Assembly (NCBI GenBank): GCA_001766655.1
Contig: MJCC01000004.1
Location: forward strand, 191,189-255,188
Length of the DNA: 64,000 bases
Reading direction: 5' to 3'
DNA from: Phytomonas francai
Taxonomy: Eukaryota > Euglenozoa > Kinetoplastea > Trypanosomatida > Trypanosomatidae
Shown: piece by piece, positions 56,076 through 64,000 of the stretch
How positions within the stretch are numbered: the first letter of the stretch is position 1
Layout of the letters: every line of letters starts with the position of its first letter
Program-made: the position numbers and the translations under genes
Notes under the pieces: model-generated
What the model was told of the DNA's origin: nothing
Seen by the model: the letters and a program-made list of their open reading frames with translations, nothing else
Database searches by the model: none

Positions 56076-56143
56076 GCTGCATAGGGTAGAACTTCTCAAA
56101 CGCAATAAAAGGGAAAAGCTAGTCATTGTGACCTACAATCAAT

Positions 56144-59100
56144 ATGTCAGGTTCGGATAGTATCAGCAGTGAAGAGGACTTTGGGGTGGTATTACCAGGG
56201 CTTACTACCAGAGTGACCGACTACGAGCCGCTGTTTAAGCAGCATCGAAGAGACGAGGGTATAGGAGCAGTCGACGAAAATAACCCATCATTGCATCCGA
56301 CTCATGCCTCAGTGAAAGTAACCACTCCGTTCACGAACTCCACTATGAACAAGATGTCAGACGACGGGGAGGCAGAGAAGACCAGCGGGGGGACGGAAAT
56401 CGATGTCGAAGCGTTGTTATGGAATTGCTATTGCCTGCACGACCTTCCCAACTCAGAGCTGTACGAACGCGGCTTTCTCCACGACAATGACGAACCGGGA
56501 ACACCGATAACGAACACCGGGCATGAAACCGCTGGACTCGCGATTGGGGCAGGCCCTGTAGCAATAAAAGATATTGCTGCGATAACGGATGCACTCGGGG
56601 AGTTGATTTTTTCTATCGATGCACAGGGAACCATCCGCGTCTGGAGAAAGCTTCCACGCGGTATGCTTTTTATAGGTAGCTTAACGAATTTATTCAGTTG
56701 TGGCACATCAGAAAGGGCCTGTGGAGCGCCGGGCGTGTGCCATTCTTCTGACGAATATGGTCGCGTAAGGGATTTGCAGCGCTACTTTATTCGCACCGAC
56801 TCTGCTATGCAGTGGCTCTTTTTCATTCAAGTTGTTGAACACTACGATTCTCTCTCCTCGCCTCCTGGCGACGAAAATACCGTGGCTGCTATGGAAATTG
56901 AGGTCATACTACTCTCTATGAACCCAACATCACTTAGAGTTGAATACCAAAACCAGGCCCGCTTTGAGGTTCCCGCCGTTTCCATGTGCCTGAGGGATTT
57001 AGAATTGCACCACAGATCCTCTGGGATGGCTATACCGCAGTACACAAGGCAGCCATTTCTATTGCAGCATCAACACGAGCCGTACCTTGCCTTTTTCACA
57101 AAACGGATGCCCCAAGCTACACACCGTCTCACTGGAAGGGATGAGGTTGGCGTTGTCCTGATTCCGTGCGCACCCTGGAGGGTCCGGAAAGCAAGCGGAG
57201 AGAATCACTGTCAGGTCTATCGTCCTGCTAGAATAAGCGCCGCAAACCTGATAAGCTGCTGCGTTCAGCAGAGGCATCCTCCAGTGAGTGGGAGAAGTGG
57301 CTGTCCAGGCGCTTCCGGAATCTACCCTATCATTTTGATAGATGACCATGGCATCATAGACTACGCCATGTTTTGTGAGCTGAGTCATACCAGTGATGAA
57401 ACATTGGGAGGCTATGAGGGTAGTTCCCAAACCAAACTCACACTTAGGATTATTGGAGGCTTATCAATGGCGTGCGCGGCTGGACCAAACTCCCCGGATG
57501 CAAGGCTAGTGAAACAATGGATTACCTTTGATCGCCGTCAACGCACAGATTTTTTCGCCCTCCTGCGAGATGCGCAAGAGCATGGAAAGAAAACTTGGAC
57601 GGAATGCACGACAGAATCTCGTATTGAAATCGACGAAAAGCTGAACAGTGGCCAAAAAGTTAAGAGCAATGCCGTAAAAGTCGGCATAATGCCCCTAAAG
57701 GTAGAGCTGGTCGCTAACGGCACGTATTTTGTGATCCTTAGTGTACGCTGGACTGCGGTGCCTGTCGATACTTTCACTGCAGACGAATTTCAAACGACAG
57801 AAGGTTCACCGAAGTTGCATAGAATAAATTTCGAGCATTGCCTTCATATTTTCCATTTTTCCTCAGGTATTTGTGCAGGTAAGCATAGCGAATGGATTTG
57901 TGCTGCGCGTTTAGAGTTAAGCTCTGACTCTCAATCTGAGCTTGTACCATATATGGAAGCGCTCACGCACCAATCGACGGTGGGGCTCAGCGTCGTTGAT
58001 TCACCCAATGCCTTTTTGGTTCCCGAAGGGTGGACGGCCGGAGAGAACAGGCTCAAGAATACCTCTATGGAGCCTAATACCACACCAAAGTCGGCTCCCT
58101 GCGTCTACATATATGTGCCCGAGTTCCTTTTGCCAAACCTCATAGGTTTGTTTGATGTCATACAGCCGAAGCAAAACGTGGAGATCCGTCAGTGGGCAGA
58201 CATCATGGAGAGTCGAATCTACGGGCGACGAGTGAAGATATTCCAAGCGTCTTTTTACCGAATCCAGAGCACGTTCTCTCAGCAGTCTGCAGTGATGGCG
58301 CGTGTTATTCGCATACCTCGCTGTATTGGCGAATTGGAGTACGCTATGCGTGATGTAGAGTCCGGAACAAGCTATCCTGTTGAGGCAGCGTCTCGCCTTG
58401 TTGACTGCAAACTCAGTGAAAAGCTCCTGATAGCGGGTTCAGGCGGGTTCCACGCTCCCTGTGTACTTCTTCGAAGGGCGGTGACCCCATCACAGGACTT
58501 AAAGAATCTTCTGATGCAGACTCATGTTGGCTCTATGCTCTCACCTGAGGAAATCAAACGCCTGCTGAGGGCACCAGGTCTGCCGACGCAGTATCACCGC
58601 GACGGGGGTCAAATACAAGGCATTTCCAAGGAAGACACGAGCCCTGCCACCTCGGTGTACCCCCTCCTAATCACTACTTCTCTCCCGCCTTCAGCGGTGC
58701 CAGGGTCTTCGGGGGCTTCAGATTTACCAGACAAGGTTTGGGGTTCCGCATTGCTGACATATGCAGCCATGGTGGATCCAGTTATACTGCATGAGGTCAA
58801 GCGCGGCATAGCAGACCTCGCGCAGGCACTCTGCGCAGGAGCTGCCGAAGCGACGCCATCTGGGGTTGATTCAAATGGGGTTAGTGTGGGATTGCAGTCT
58901 ACCATTCAAGAAACTTTAGTCAGCGTGCAGACCAGTGCGCAAGAGATTTCGGATCGTTGGCAGGCCATCCTCCTAAAGCTTCACCAACAGCGTGACTTTA
59001 GCTGCGCTGAGCTCTTGGGAAGGCAGGGCGATTTTAACCACCCATGTAGTAACCGCGTCAAGATTCCTAAACATCTTACAGGATCTTCAGATAACTTGCC

Positions 59101-59800
59101 CCCTGAGAGCACCGAACGAGAGGAAGCGGGTACCGTAAAGGATTTAGTGAAGGAAAAGAGAGTCTCAGAGGAACCGTTAGCATGTGATGAGGAAAAAGAA
59201 GTGGAAAAACTACAAACGTTACTTCGGGCCGAGGGATCCAATCTTCTCCTTGCCACCAAGCGCTCGGATCACGCACCGGCGAGCAGCATATCCCTCTTAA
59301 AGCATGCGCTGGTGCATGTCTGTGGGTACGGCACTATTTACGTGCATCTGTTTCCGCAAGTCGCACCACTAGCCGTCGAGAGGCTTTATCGTTTAGCGCT
59401 GCGTGGGGACTATAATAGGACTCTTTTTCATCGTATCATTCCAACTGCCATTATCCAGGGAGGGATTTCATCTGAAGGAGATGATACCATAAAAGAAAAT
59501 GCCTTAGAGGGGGTAAGTCTCTCTCCGGATCAAGAAGCAATAGATTTCCCCTTCTTTTCGAACACGCACAATTTCTCATGGCTCTGTATGCCCAATAAAG
59601 GAGAGAACACAAATGCATCGCGATTCTTTTTCACAGTGCCGGACGCACCTCAGATGCAGTTTCTGAATGGATGTCATACGGTGTTGGGACTTGTCGTTGG
59701 CGGCAAGGATCTCATCACGCAGATCAGTCGAACTCCTCTGAACGAAGCAACCGGCAAGCCTTTGACAGATATCGTTATCTCGCGTGTAGATGTGTTTTAA
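56144..59800 (+). CDS. PPWD1-like WD-repeat cyclophilin
   Basis: A 1218-residue protein combining a degenerate WD propeller with a C-terminal cyclophilin domain, the architecture of PPWD1, a spliceosome-associated peptidyl-prolyl isomerase. The first propeller landmark is a DIAAITDALGELIFSI segment with GTIRVWRK near 158-170, matching the DGHVKFWKK repeat of PPWD1. The cyclophilin domain spans about 1045-1218. FHR includes Arg1097 (CypA Arg55), Gln1105 matches Gln63, and the NTN and FFF segments are kept. Three positions differ: Phe60 is Ala1102, Gln111 is Arg in the SRFFF segment, and Trp121 is Phe in QFLNGCHTV. The loop with TGTGxxG is missing. Catalysis may be reduced or lost, and cyclosporin binding is unlikely. 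Human PPWD1 has 646 residues; the size here is nearly double because of polar inserts. Assignment to PPWD1 by architecture is good, by sequence moderate. Confidence 0.75.
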   Translation: MSGSDSISSEEDFGVVLPGLTTRVTDYEPLFKQHRRDEGIGAVDENNPSLHPTHASVKVTTPFTNSTMNKMSDDGEAEKTSGGTEIDVEALLWNCYCLHDLPNSELYERGFLHDNDEPGTPITNTGHETAGLAIGAGPVAIKDIAAITDALGELIFSIDAQGTIRVWRKLPRGMLFIGSLTNLFSCGTSERACGAPGVCHSSDEYGRVRDLQRYFIRTDSAMQWLFFIQVVEHYDSLSSPPGDENTVAAMEIEVILLSMNPTSLRVEYQNQARFEVPAVSMCLRDLELHHRSSGMAIPQYTRQPFLLQHQHEPYLAFFTKRMPQATHRLTGRDEVGVVLIPCAPWRVRKASGENHCQVYRPARISAANLISCCVQQRHPPVSGRSGCPGASGIYPIILIDDHGIIDYAMFCELSHTSDETLGGYEGSSQTKLTLRIIGGLSMACAAGPNSPDARLVKQWITFDRRQRTDFFALLRDAQEHGKKTWTECTTESRIEIDEKLNSGQKVKSNAVKVGIMPLKVELVANGTYFVILSVRWTAVPVDTFTADEFQTTEGSPKLHRINFEHCLHIFHFSSGICAGKHSEWICAARLELSSDSQSELVPYMEALTHQSTVGLSVVDSPNAFLVPEGWTAGENRLKNTSMEPNTTPKSAPCVYIYVPEFLLPNLIGLFDVIQPKQNVEIRQWADIMESRIYGRRVKIFQASFYRIQSTFSQQSAVMARVIRIPRCIGELEYAMRDVESGTSYPVEAASRLVDCKLSEKLLIAGSGGFHAPCVLLRRAVTPSQDLKNLLMQTHVGSMLSPEEIKRLLRAPGLPTQYHRDGGQIQGISKEDTSPATSVYPLLITTSLPPSAVPGSSGASDLPDKVWGSALLTYAAMVDPVILHEVKRGIADLAQALCAGAAEATPSGVDSNGVSVGLQSTIQETLVSVQTSAQEISDRWQAILLKLHQQRDFSCAELLGRQGDFNHPCSNRVKIPKHLTGSSDNLPPESTEREEAGTVKDLVKEKRVSEEPLACDEEKEVEKLQTLLRAEGSNLLLATKRSDHAPASSISLLKHALVHVCGYGTIYVHLFPQVAPLAVERLYRLALRGDYNRTLFHRIIPTAIIQGGISSEGDDTIKENALEGVSLSPDQEAIDFPFFSNTHNFSWLCMPNKGENTNASRFFFTVPDAPQMQFLNGCHTVLGLVVGGKDLITQISRTPLNEATGKPLTDIVISRVDVF

Positions 59801-60219
59801 AGGCTTTTGAGTTCACGTGTGCGTAGAATATCATAAGGAAAACCCTTTAACTCGAAAAAATAATCCTAACCATTCTTTGAACGGTATTAGTGTTGTCTGC
59901 GCTGTGTGAGTGCGCTGAAGGAGGCTTATGCACAACGCATAATATATATGCCCGAATGATGTTTTTATTTTCAAAATTTTTATACAAGCTTTTCAAATTT
60001 AAGTTTTTCCTCTTACTCTTCTCTTTTTTATTTAGTCTTCTCATCTTGGAATTTTATTACTTCTGTTCAGTACCTAATATTCCAATATTAGTGAAAGCAG
60101 CATCGACTTGAGGCCGCACAATTCGTTCCTTGTTGTATCATATCGAAAATTGGCCTTCTTTTCGGTAAAGAAGACTATAAATAGCGATCGTATTCGTGGA
60201 TTATTACATACAATTTCTC
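59801..60219. other. AT-rich spacer with pyrimidine tract
   Basis: This 419-base spacer has a C/T tract at about 60004-60033 with AG at 60034-60035, a plausible acceptor for ALG1, followed by more pyrimidine-rich sequence. The 73-codon forward frame at 59890-60111 crosses this tract and starts at GTG; it is not called. Confidence 0.55.
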
Positions 60220-63132
60220 ATGTTCCGACAGGATGAGTTAGTTTGGTCTGGTATGTTCCCTTTTTTGTGTGTGATTATTTGTTGGTTCTCTATTGGTTTT
60301 GCTCTACTCAGGCGAGTTATGAAGGGTCGATATCGTCGTCAAAATGTCTTACACACCATCGAATGGCTTGTTAAGATTACGCCCACCAACCCTAGCAATC
60401 CGCCTTCCATCGAGAAGACGGAAAGTATGAAAATAAAATACCCATCCTCCGAACAAGACAATAGCCACATTTCGTCTCGACATGACGGGTTTGAGCCGAC
60501 GCGTACCAGCGCAGATGTGTCGCAACAACAGCGAGAGACAAATCCCTCCCACGCCAAAATATCGACGAAGATTAAAAATGTTACTATTCCAACACCTCTT
60601 CGAGTTGCCACCCGGGCTGTAATCCGGCGTGCTGTCGTCGTCGTTGGCGGTGAGTTCGCACGGTCACCACGCATGCAATACCATGCTACTAGCCTTGCAC
60701 AAAGTGGACTCTTTGACGAGATCTTGCTACTGGGTTTAGACTCTGGGAATCAACTCAGTGAAGCGCTGCGCATGTGTGAGCAGGCCGCACCAAGCGTCTT
60801 CCCGGCTACTGATGACCCGGATGAGATTTCCCATGCGGTGCGAAGGCAACTACGACCCTACCCTTCCACTAGTGGCGTAGATAATGATGCCGAGTGTACA
60901 CCTAAAGGCTTGGGAAGCAACGGTGAGGGATCAAAAACTAGGCATTTAAAACAGGGTGGTGGGTTTAAACCGCGTAAGTGGGGTTGTTTTGTATCGAGCG
61001 ACTACCTCATCGCCCCGCCGCAGCCTCCCGATTTTTTCCAGTTAATCTTCCCTTTACGAAGCCTTCACTGGATGGCGTGCACTCTCTACCGCATCCTTGT
61101 CTTCAGTCTGAAGTATTTCTCGTCGCTTGTGCGCTCCACCGCGATTCAGGTTAACGCGCACGGGCAGCTGGTCGTGACAAGTGTCATCTTTGTTCAAACT
61201 CCACCCGCGATCCCATTTGTACCGCTTATCAAATACATGGCACGTCCTGTAGTGATGGTGTACAACCTCCTCTTGTACTACTGCTTCATTGTGCCCGTAT
61301 CCTGGTCGAATCCTAGCGCGCTGAGGGAAATTCGCACACACGGTCGTCTGAGCGCGGGCCTTCGTGCATTCTGGCCTGCCCTTGTGGTGGACTGGCATAA
61401 CTATGGATACACCATTCTCGAGTCCGCCCACCGACCGCGCGTGGCCTGCGCAGTGTATAAATGGCTTGAGCTACACATATGCGCCGGGGACGTGAATGTT
61501 ACCGTGAGCCGTGCCATGAAGCAGTCGCTTCTGAAACAAGTCTTCCGCATTCCGGAAGAAAATAATTCAAAAAAGGAAATAACGAATAAGGATAAAAGAA
61601 TAGTAATAAATCCCACTTTCAAACGCTCTATCGAAAGCACCCATGGAAGTGACGGTTACCATCGTCCACTCTTATCATCAACGGAAGGAAAAGTTCTAGT
61701 TTTATATGATGTGGCACCAAGTTTTTTTGCGCCTTCGAATCGCCGGACCTTTGTCGAGGAGGTGCTGCTTACAAAAGTGGTTCGACGGAACACCACTGAC
61801 GCGCCGATTCGTACTAGTTCAACAAGATGCACAACCCCCTGTATGCCAGATGTGTCCTCTCTTCCGCAGGATCCTTCGCATGTCAGCTGCGACAGGGATA
61901 GAGACTCAGCACCGCATGAAGGAGTTGATCCAGTAGTTAGAGTTTTAGACAAGGATCTCTGGGGCATCGAGCCACCTCCGGCGTGGGTGTTAAACCGTAC
62001 TTTTTTGCAGGACGGCGGCGACAGCGCCCCCCTACACAGGAGTGCGAGTGACGATATTGGCTACCACTGTCGTTCACCTGGCCCTATGTCCCTTCCGCAT
62101 CACTCTCAAGAGACTTCTGCGAAGGCGCATCAACAAAGAGACATCATTATTATTGGCTCCACGAGCTGGACGGAAGATGATGACTATACAATACTGATTG
62201 AAGCACTTCAACGACTTGATCATCGTATACGTCATGTATGTAAGTATATCAACCCTACGGCAGAGCACCACGGGGGTTCCGTTGGCATTCCATCCTGGCG
62301 AAATACTCCTGTCATCACACCGATGGAAAACAACACGCGCCGATTTCCCTCAAGCGTGCCTGAGAATCCGTATGATCATGGCGAAAGGCAGAATCAGGTT
62401 TCTGACCGTAGCTCTGTAGCTGATGCTAACTTAGAGGATGTATCATGCTCATCTCATTTATTCTCTAGAATATGGGTTCTGATCACCGGGAAAGGCCCCG
62501 CAAGAGCTCGATTTGAAGACGCTGTACGGGCTGCGCACCTTTCGAAGCACATTACCGTATCTACACGATATTTTCAGTCTTACAAGCACTACAGCATTGC
62601 GCTTGGTGCCGCAGACGTTGGTCTCTGTCTTCACTTTTCATCCAGCGGGGTTGATTTGCCTATGAAGGGGGTTGACATGCTTGGCTGCGGGATTCCTGTG
62701 GTGGCATTAGCATACCCTGCAATTGGCGAGCTTATGGGGCAGGTCGTCGTGCCCGCGGAAGCTTCTTTAGCTGAGCAGCGGACACTCACGTCGGTTTTCA
62801 AAAACAGACGAAACTCGGACACTTTTAAGGGTAGTGTTGATGGAGGTGGTTTGGTGGAGTGTGAAAGAGGCTGGATTTTTTCGTCAGCTGCCGATTTGGA
62901 GGTGTTATTGAGCTTCTTTGTCGGGATGGACGAGTTCAATGAGGACATGTCATTGGAGTTAAAGACAGCAATGACTGCTGTAATGAGCAATCGCACTTTA
63001 GCAGCGAAAACCGCCAAACTAACTCCTCTTCTGGAAATGCAGCGTCGCGCGCGTGCAGCGGCTGCTCAACGTCCAATTTGGGAGGATAACTGGAATCAAA
63101 CTCTTGGAAATGTTATCAGTCAATTTGCTTGA
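60220..63132 (+). CDS. ALG1: ALG1, beta-1,4-mannosyltransferase, expanded
   Basis: ALG1 adds the first mannose from GDP-mannose to GlcNAc2-PP-dolichol on the cytosolic face of the ER, a step needed for N-glycan assembly. From ATG 60220 the product has 970 residues; an in-frame GTG at 60196 was not used. A membrane helix lies at about 10-30, as expected. The GT-B core is intact in pieces: VVVVGGEFARSPRMQYHA near 137, a VVDWHNYGY segment near 389, VTVSRAMK (about 428) and YDVAPSFFAP near 496. GSTSWTEDDDYTILIEAL follows near 645, with ITGKGPAR, then SSSGVDLPMKGVDMLGCG near 807. These match ALG1 throughout. Yeast and human enzymes have about 450-460 residues; the extra length comes from three polar inserts, at about 45-130, 195-250 and 510-640, plus one near 680-750. 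A further insert of about 25 residues interrupts the C-terminal region near 850. The core residues seen are conserved, so activity is likely. Confidence 0.93.
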   Translation: MFRQDELVWSGMFPFLCVIICWFSIGFALLRRVMKGRYRRQNVLHTIEWLVKITPTNPSNPPSIEKTESMKIKYPSSEQDNSHISSRHDGFEPTRTSADVSQQQRETNPSHAKISTKIKNVTIPTPLRVATRAVIRRAVVVVGGEFARSPRMQYHATSLAQSGLFDEILLLGLDSGNQLSEALRMCEQAAPSVFPATDDPDEISHAVRRQLRPYPSTSGVDNDAECTPKGLGSNGEGSKTRHLKQGGGFKPRKWGCFVSSDYLIAPPQPPDFFQLIFPLRSLHWMACTLYRILVFSLKYFSSLVRSTAIQVNAHGQLVVTSVIFVQTPPAIPFVPLIKYMARPVVMVYNLLLYYCFIVPVSWSNPSALREIRTHGRLSAGLRAFWPALVVDWHNYGYTILESAHRPRVACAVYKWLELHICAGDVNVTVSRAMKQSLLKQVFRIPEENNSKKEITNKDKRIVINPTFKRSIESTHGSDGYHRPLLSSTEGKVLVLYDVAPSFFAPSNRRTFVEEVLLTKVVRRNTTDAPIRTSSTRCTTPCMPDVSSLPQDPSHVSCDRDRDSAPHEGVDPVVRVLDKDLWGIEPPPAWVLNRTFLQDGGDSAPLHRSASDDIGYHCRSPGPMSLPHHSQETSAKAHQQRDIIIIGSTSWTEDDDYTILIEALQRLDHRIRHVCKYINPTAEHHGGSVGIPSWRNTPVITPMENNTRRFPSSVPENPYDHGERQNQVSDRSSVADANLEDVSCSSHLFSRIWVLITGKGPARARFEDAVRAAHLSKHITVSTRYFQSYKHYSIALGAADVGLCLHFSSSGVDLPMKGVDMLGCGIPVVALAYPAIGELMGQVVVPAEASLAEQRTLTSVFKNRRNSDTFKGSVDGGGLVECERGWIFSSAADLEVLLSFFVGMDEFNEDMSLELKTAMTAVMSNRTLAAKTAKLTPLLEMQRRARAAAAQRPIWEDNWNQTLGNVISQFA

Positions 63133-63532
63133 TTAGCCATCTGAATCACCACAAAGGATACTCTAAAATATGTGTAAGTTTTTTCAATCCAAAAGAATGA
63201 CATTTCGAATCTAGTGTATTTTAGGGAACTGAAACATTTTTCATGCTTTTAAATCCTTTCATATTAGGAAAATTTTCCTCATGTTCTGGGATCCAAAAAG
63301 AAATCATTGTGGTGTAAAAATGCTGTCAACAATATACTGAATAAATCAAATAAACAGTGAGAACCTTCTCTATTGGATGTTATCATAGGATGATATAGAA
63401 GACATATCTTTCTCCATTAGTATATATATATATATATATATGTATATGTACTGATGGATAAATACCACTTAAGAAAATGGGCATCTCATTGGTTTTTAAA
63501 AACAAAATTCGGCCAGCGAGTCCTTTCCTGCA
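63133..63532. other. AT-rich spacer with TA repeat
   Basis: This 400-base spacer is AT-rich. A short tract with AG at 63419-63420 directly precedes a TA run (63421-63441) and is the best acceptor candidate for the next gene. Confidence 0.55.
63421..63441. repeat. TA dinucleotide repeat
   Basis: About ten TA units right after a likely splice acceptor AG, so it would sit at the very start of the downstream 5' UTR. Confidence 0.95.
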
Positions 63533-63871
63533 ATGGATGCATCCCTTCTCAAGTTTGTATGGTTGTCATTCCACTACACCGATCACAAGCTTTCTTCTGC
63601 ACAGCTGATCGACCATGGCTTTTTCATAGATCTCCTGAAAAATTCGGCGGCCGATCAAGAGGCCAGAATCATCATCAGCAGAGCAAGGAGTCCGGTAGAC
63701 AAGCGGCTTTGGAGTCGCCGTTATACTATCCTTCTCCGGCAAGCAAAGGTGTCGAAAGGGGCACTGCCACTCTTGAAAGAGAAGGTAAAAGACATAAGCG
63801 CGGAACGGATGGTTTTCGCTCATCCTTTGATCATCAAGAAAAAGGAGGTAGCCATGCGCAGGAGGACATGA
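63533..63871 (+). CDS. Small basic protein, possible L51/S25/CI-B8 domain
   Basis: The 112-residue product shows an order of elements that fits the thioredoxin-like L51/S25/CI-B8 fold shared by mitoribosomal proteins mL43 and mS25 and by complex I subunit NDUFA2. It has a first strand (FVWLSFHYTD, about 8-17) and a helix after two Ser (SSAQLIDHGFFIDLLKN). A strand follows (EARIIISRARSP, with the Ser-Pro step at the place of the family His-Pro), then another strand (YTILLRQ), a last helix (ALPLLKEKVKDI) and a basic tail. The length matches these families. No sequence signature is strong enough to choose between them. The start is the first ATG after the TA run. A second frame overlaps most of this gene and stays open to the window edge, so a frameshift or a longer protein cannot be excluded. 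Confidence 0.55.
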   Translation: MDASLLKFVWLSFHYTDHKLSSAQLIDHGFFIDLLKNSAADQEARIIISRARSPVDKRLWSRRYTILLRQAKVSKGALPLLKEKVKDISAERMVFAHPLIIKKKEVAMRRRT

Positions 63872-64000
63872 TAGGCCGCAGAGGCCCTCATGATGTAGTA
63901 AGAACGCCTCCCCTTCGAAGCCTACCTATAGGCTCTTCCGTTATGCCCGATTCATTTCTGGCCTACCGTACGCTTCTGCGTAAGGGTTGCGTAACGAATA
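63559..64000 (+). other. Overlapping open frame running off the window
   Basis: A second reading frame has an ATG at 63559 and no stop through base 64000, at least 147 codons. It overlaps the 112-residue gene and continues about 43 codons past its TGA. The bases after 63871 are GC-balanced and unlike the AT-rich spacers elsewhere, so at least the downstream part may be coding, for example by a frameshift or a second gene. The predicted sequence is polar and Arg/Ser/Gly-rich. Chance is possible. Confidence 0.25.

Noticed and set aside
59890..60111. 73-codon hydrophobic forward frame before ALG1
   Set aside because: Its Phe/Leu-rich content comes from translating a pyrimidine tract that is better explained as the ALG1 splice signal.
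1..64000. tRNA, rRNA, snRNA and spliced-leader RNA genes
   Set aside because: I looked for conserved boxes (T-arm GTTCRANNC type, SL RNA start, 5S and U6 landmarks) in the spacers and found no convincing match. A covariance search would be decisive.
1..64000. Mobile elements, CRISPR arrays, restriction or phage-type systems
   Set aside because: No reverse transcriptase, transposase, long repeats or spaced direct repeats were seen. The genome is eukaryotic, so prokaryotic defence systems are not expected.

Overview
The window looks like nuclear DNA of a kinetoplastid, most likely a trypanosomatid that is not Leishmania-like in base composition. All twenty well-supported protein genes lie on the + strand, none shows an intron, and they are separated by AT-rich spacers. 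Many spacers carry a long pyrimidine tract followed by a first AG, the usual signal for spliced-leader trans-splicing. TAA, TAG and TGA all end genes, so the standard code is used. Two RPB5-type RNA polymerase subunits and the giant low-complexity proteins also fit. Gene bodies are of moderate GC, the spacers are AT-rich with TA dinucleotide runs, and I see no transposon, tRNA, rRNA or CRISPR array. I cannot name the species.

Layout: 2-3763, a gene of unknown function cut by the left edge; 4482-7613, an ORC4-like replication-origin protein with a decayed ATPase site; 7992-8762, a Tctex1-type dynein light chain; 9528-10958, mitochondrial EF-Tu; a 1.6 kb spacer with a GC-balanced island; 12551-12787, a Snu23-like zinc-finger protein; 13284-16904, a large protein with a FAZ1-like and a PDZ-like domain and a GC-extreme 3' end; 18143-18832 and 19151-20071, tandem RPB5 paralogues; 20480-21436, mitoribosomal uS8m; 21740-23005, an ethanolamine/choline phosphotransferase; 23457-31652, GCN1; 32290-35178, PWP2/UTP1; 35914-41199, an unknown 1761-residue protein; 42004-50163, an unknown 2719-residue protein with WD-like parts; 50830-53490, a divergent acyl-CoA-binding-domain protein; 53900-55696, a membrane-anchored protein resembling the mu-homology domain of vesicle adaptors; 55824-56075, a small membrane protein; 56144-59800, a PPWD1-like WD/cyclophilin protein; 60220-63132, ALG1 mannosyltransferase at twice its usual size; 63533-63871, a small L51/S25/CI-B8-like protein.

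The genes share a transcription unit, not a pathway. They cover housekeeping: nuclear (ORC4, RPB5 pair, PWP2, Snu23-like, PPWD1-like), mitochondrial translation (EF-Tu, uS8m, perhaps the last gene), translation control (GCN1), and ER or membrane work (phosphotransferase, ALG1, acyl-CoA-binding protein, mu-like protein). The most unusual items are the anchored mu-like protein, which lacks an adaptor longin domain; its neighbour that joins an acyl-CoA-binding fold to a possible GST-like fold; the ORC4 with neither Walker motif intact; and the sharp GC change inside 13284-16904 that ends at the stop codon.

Starts were set at the first credible ATG. Several frames remain open upstream through GTG or TTG codons, and these were not used.
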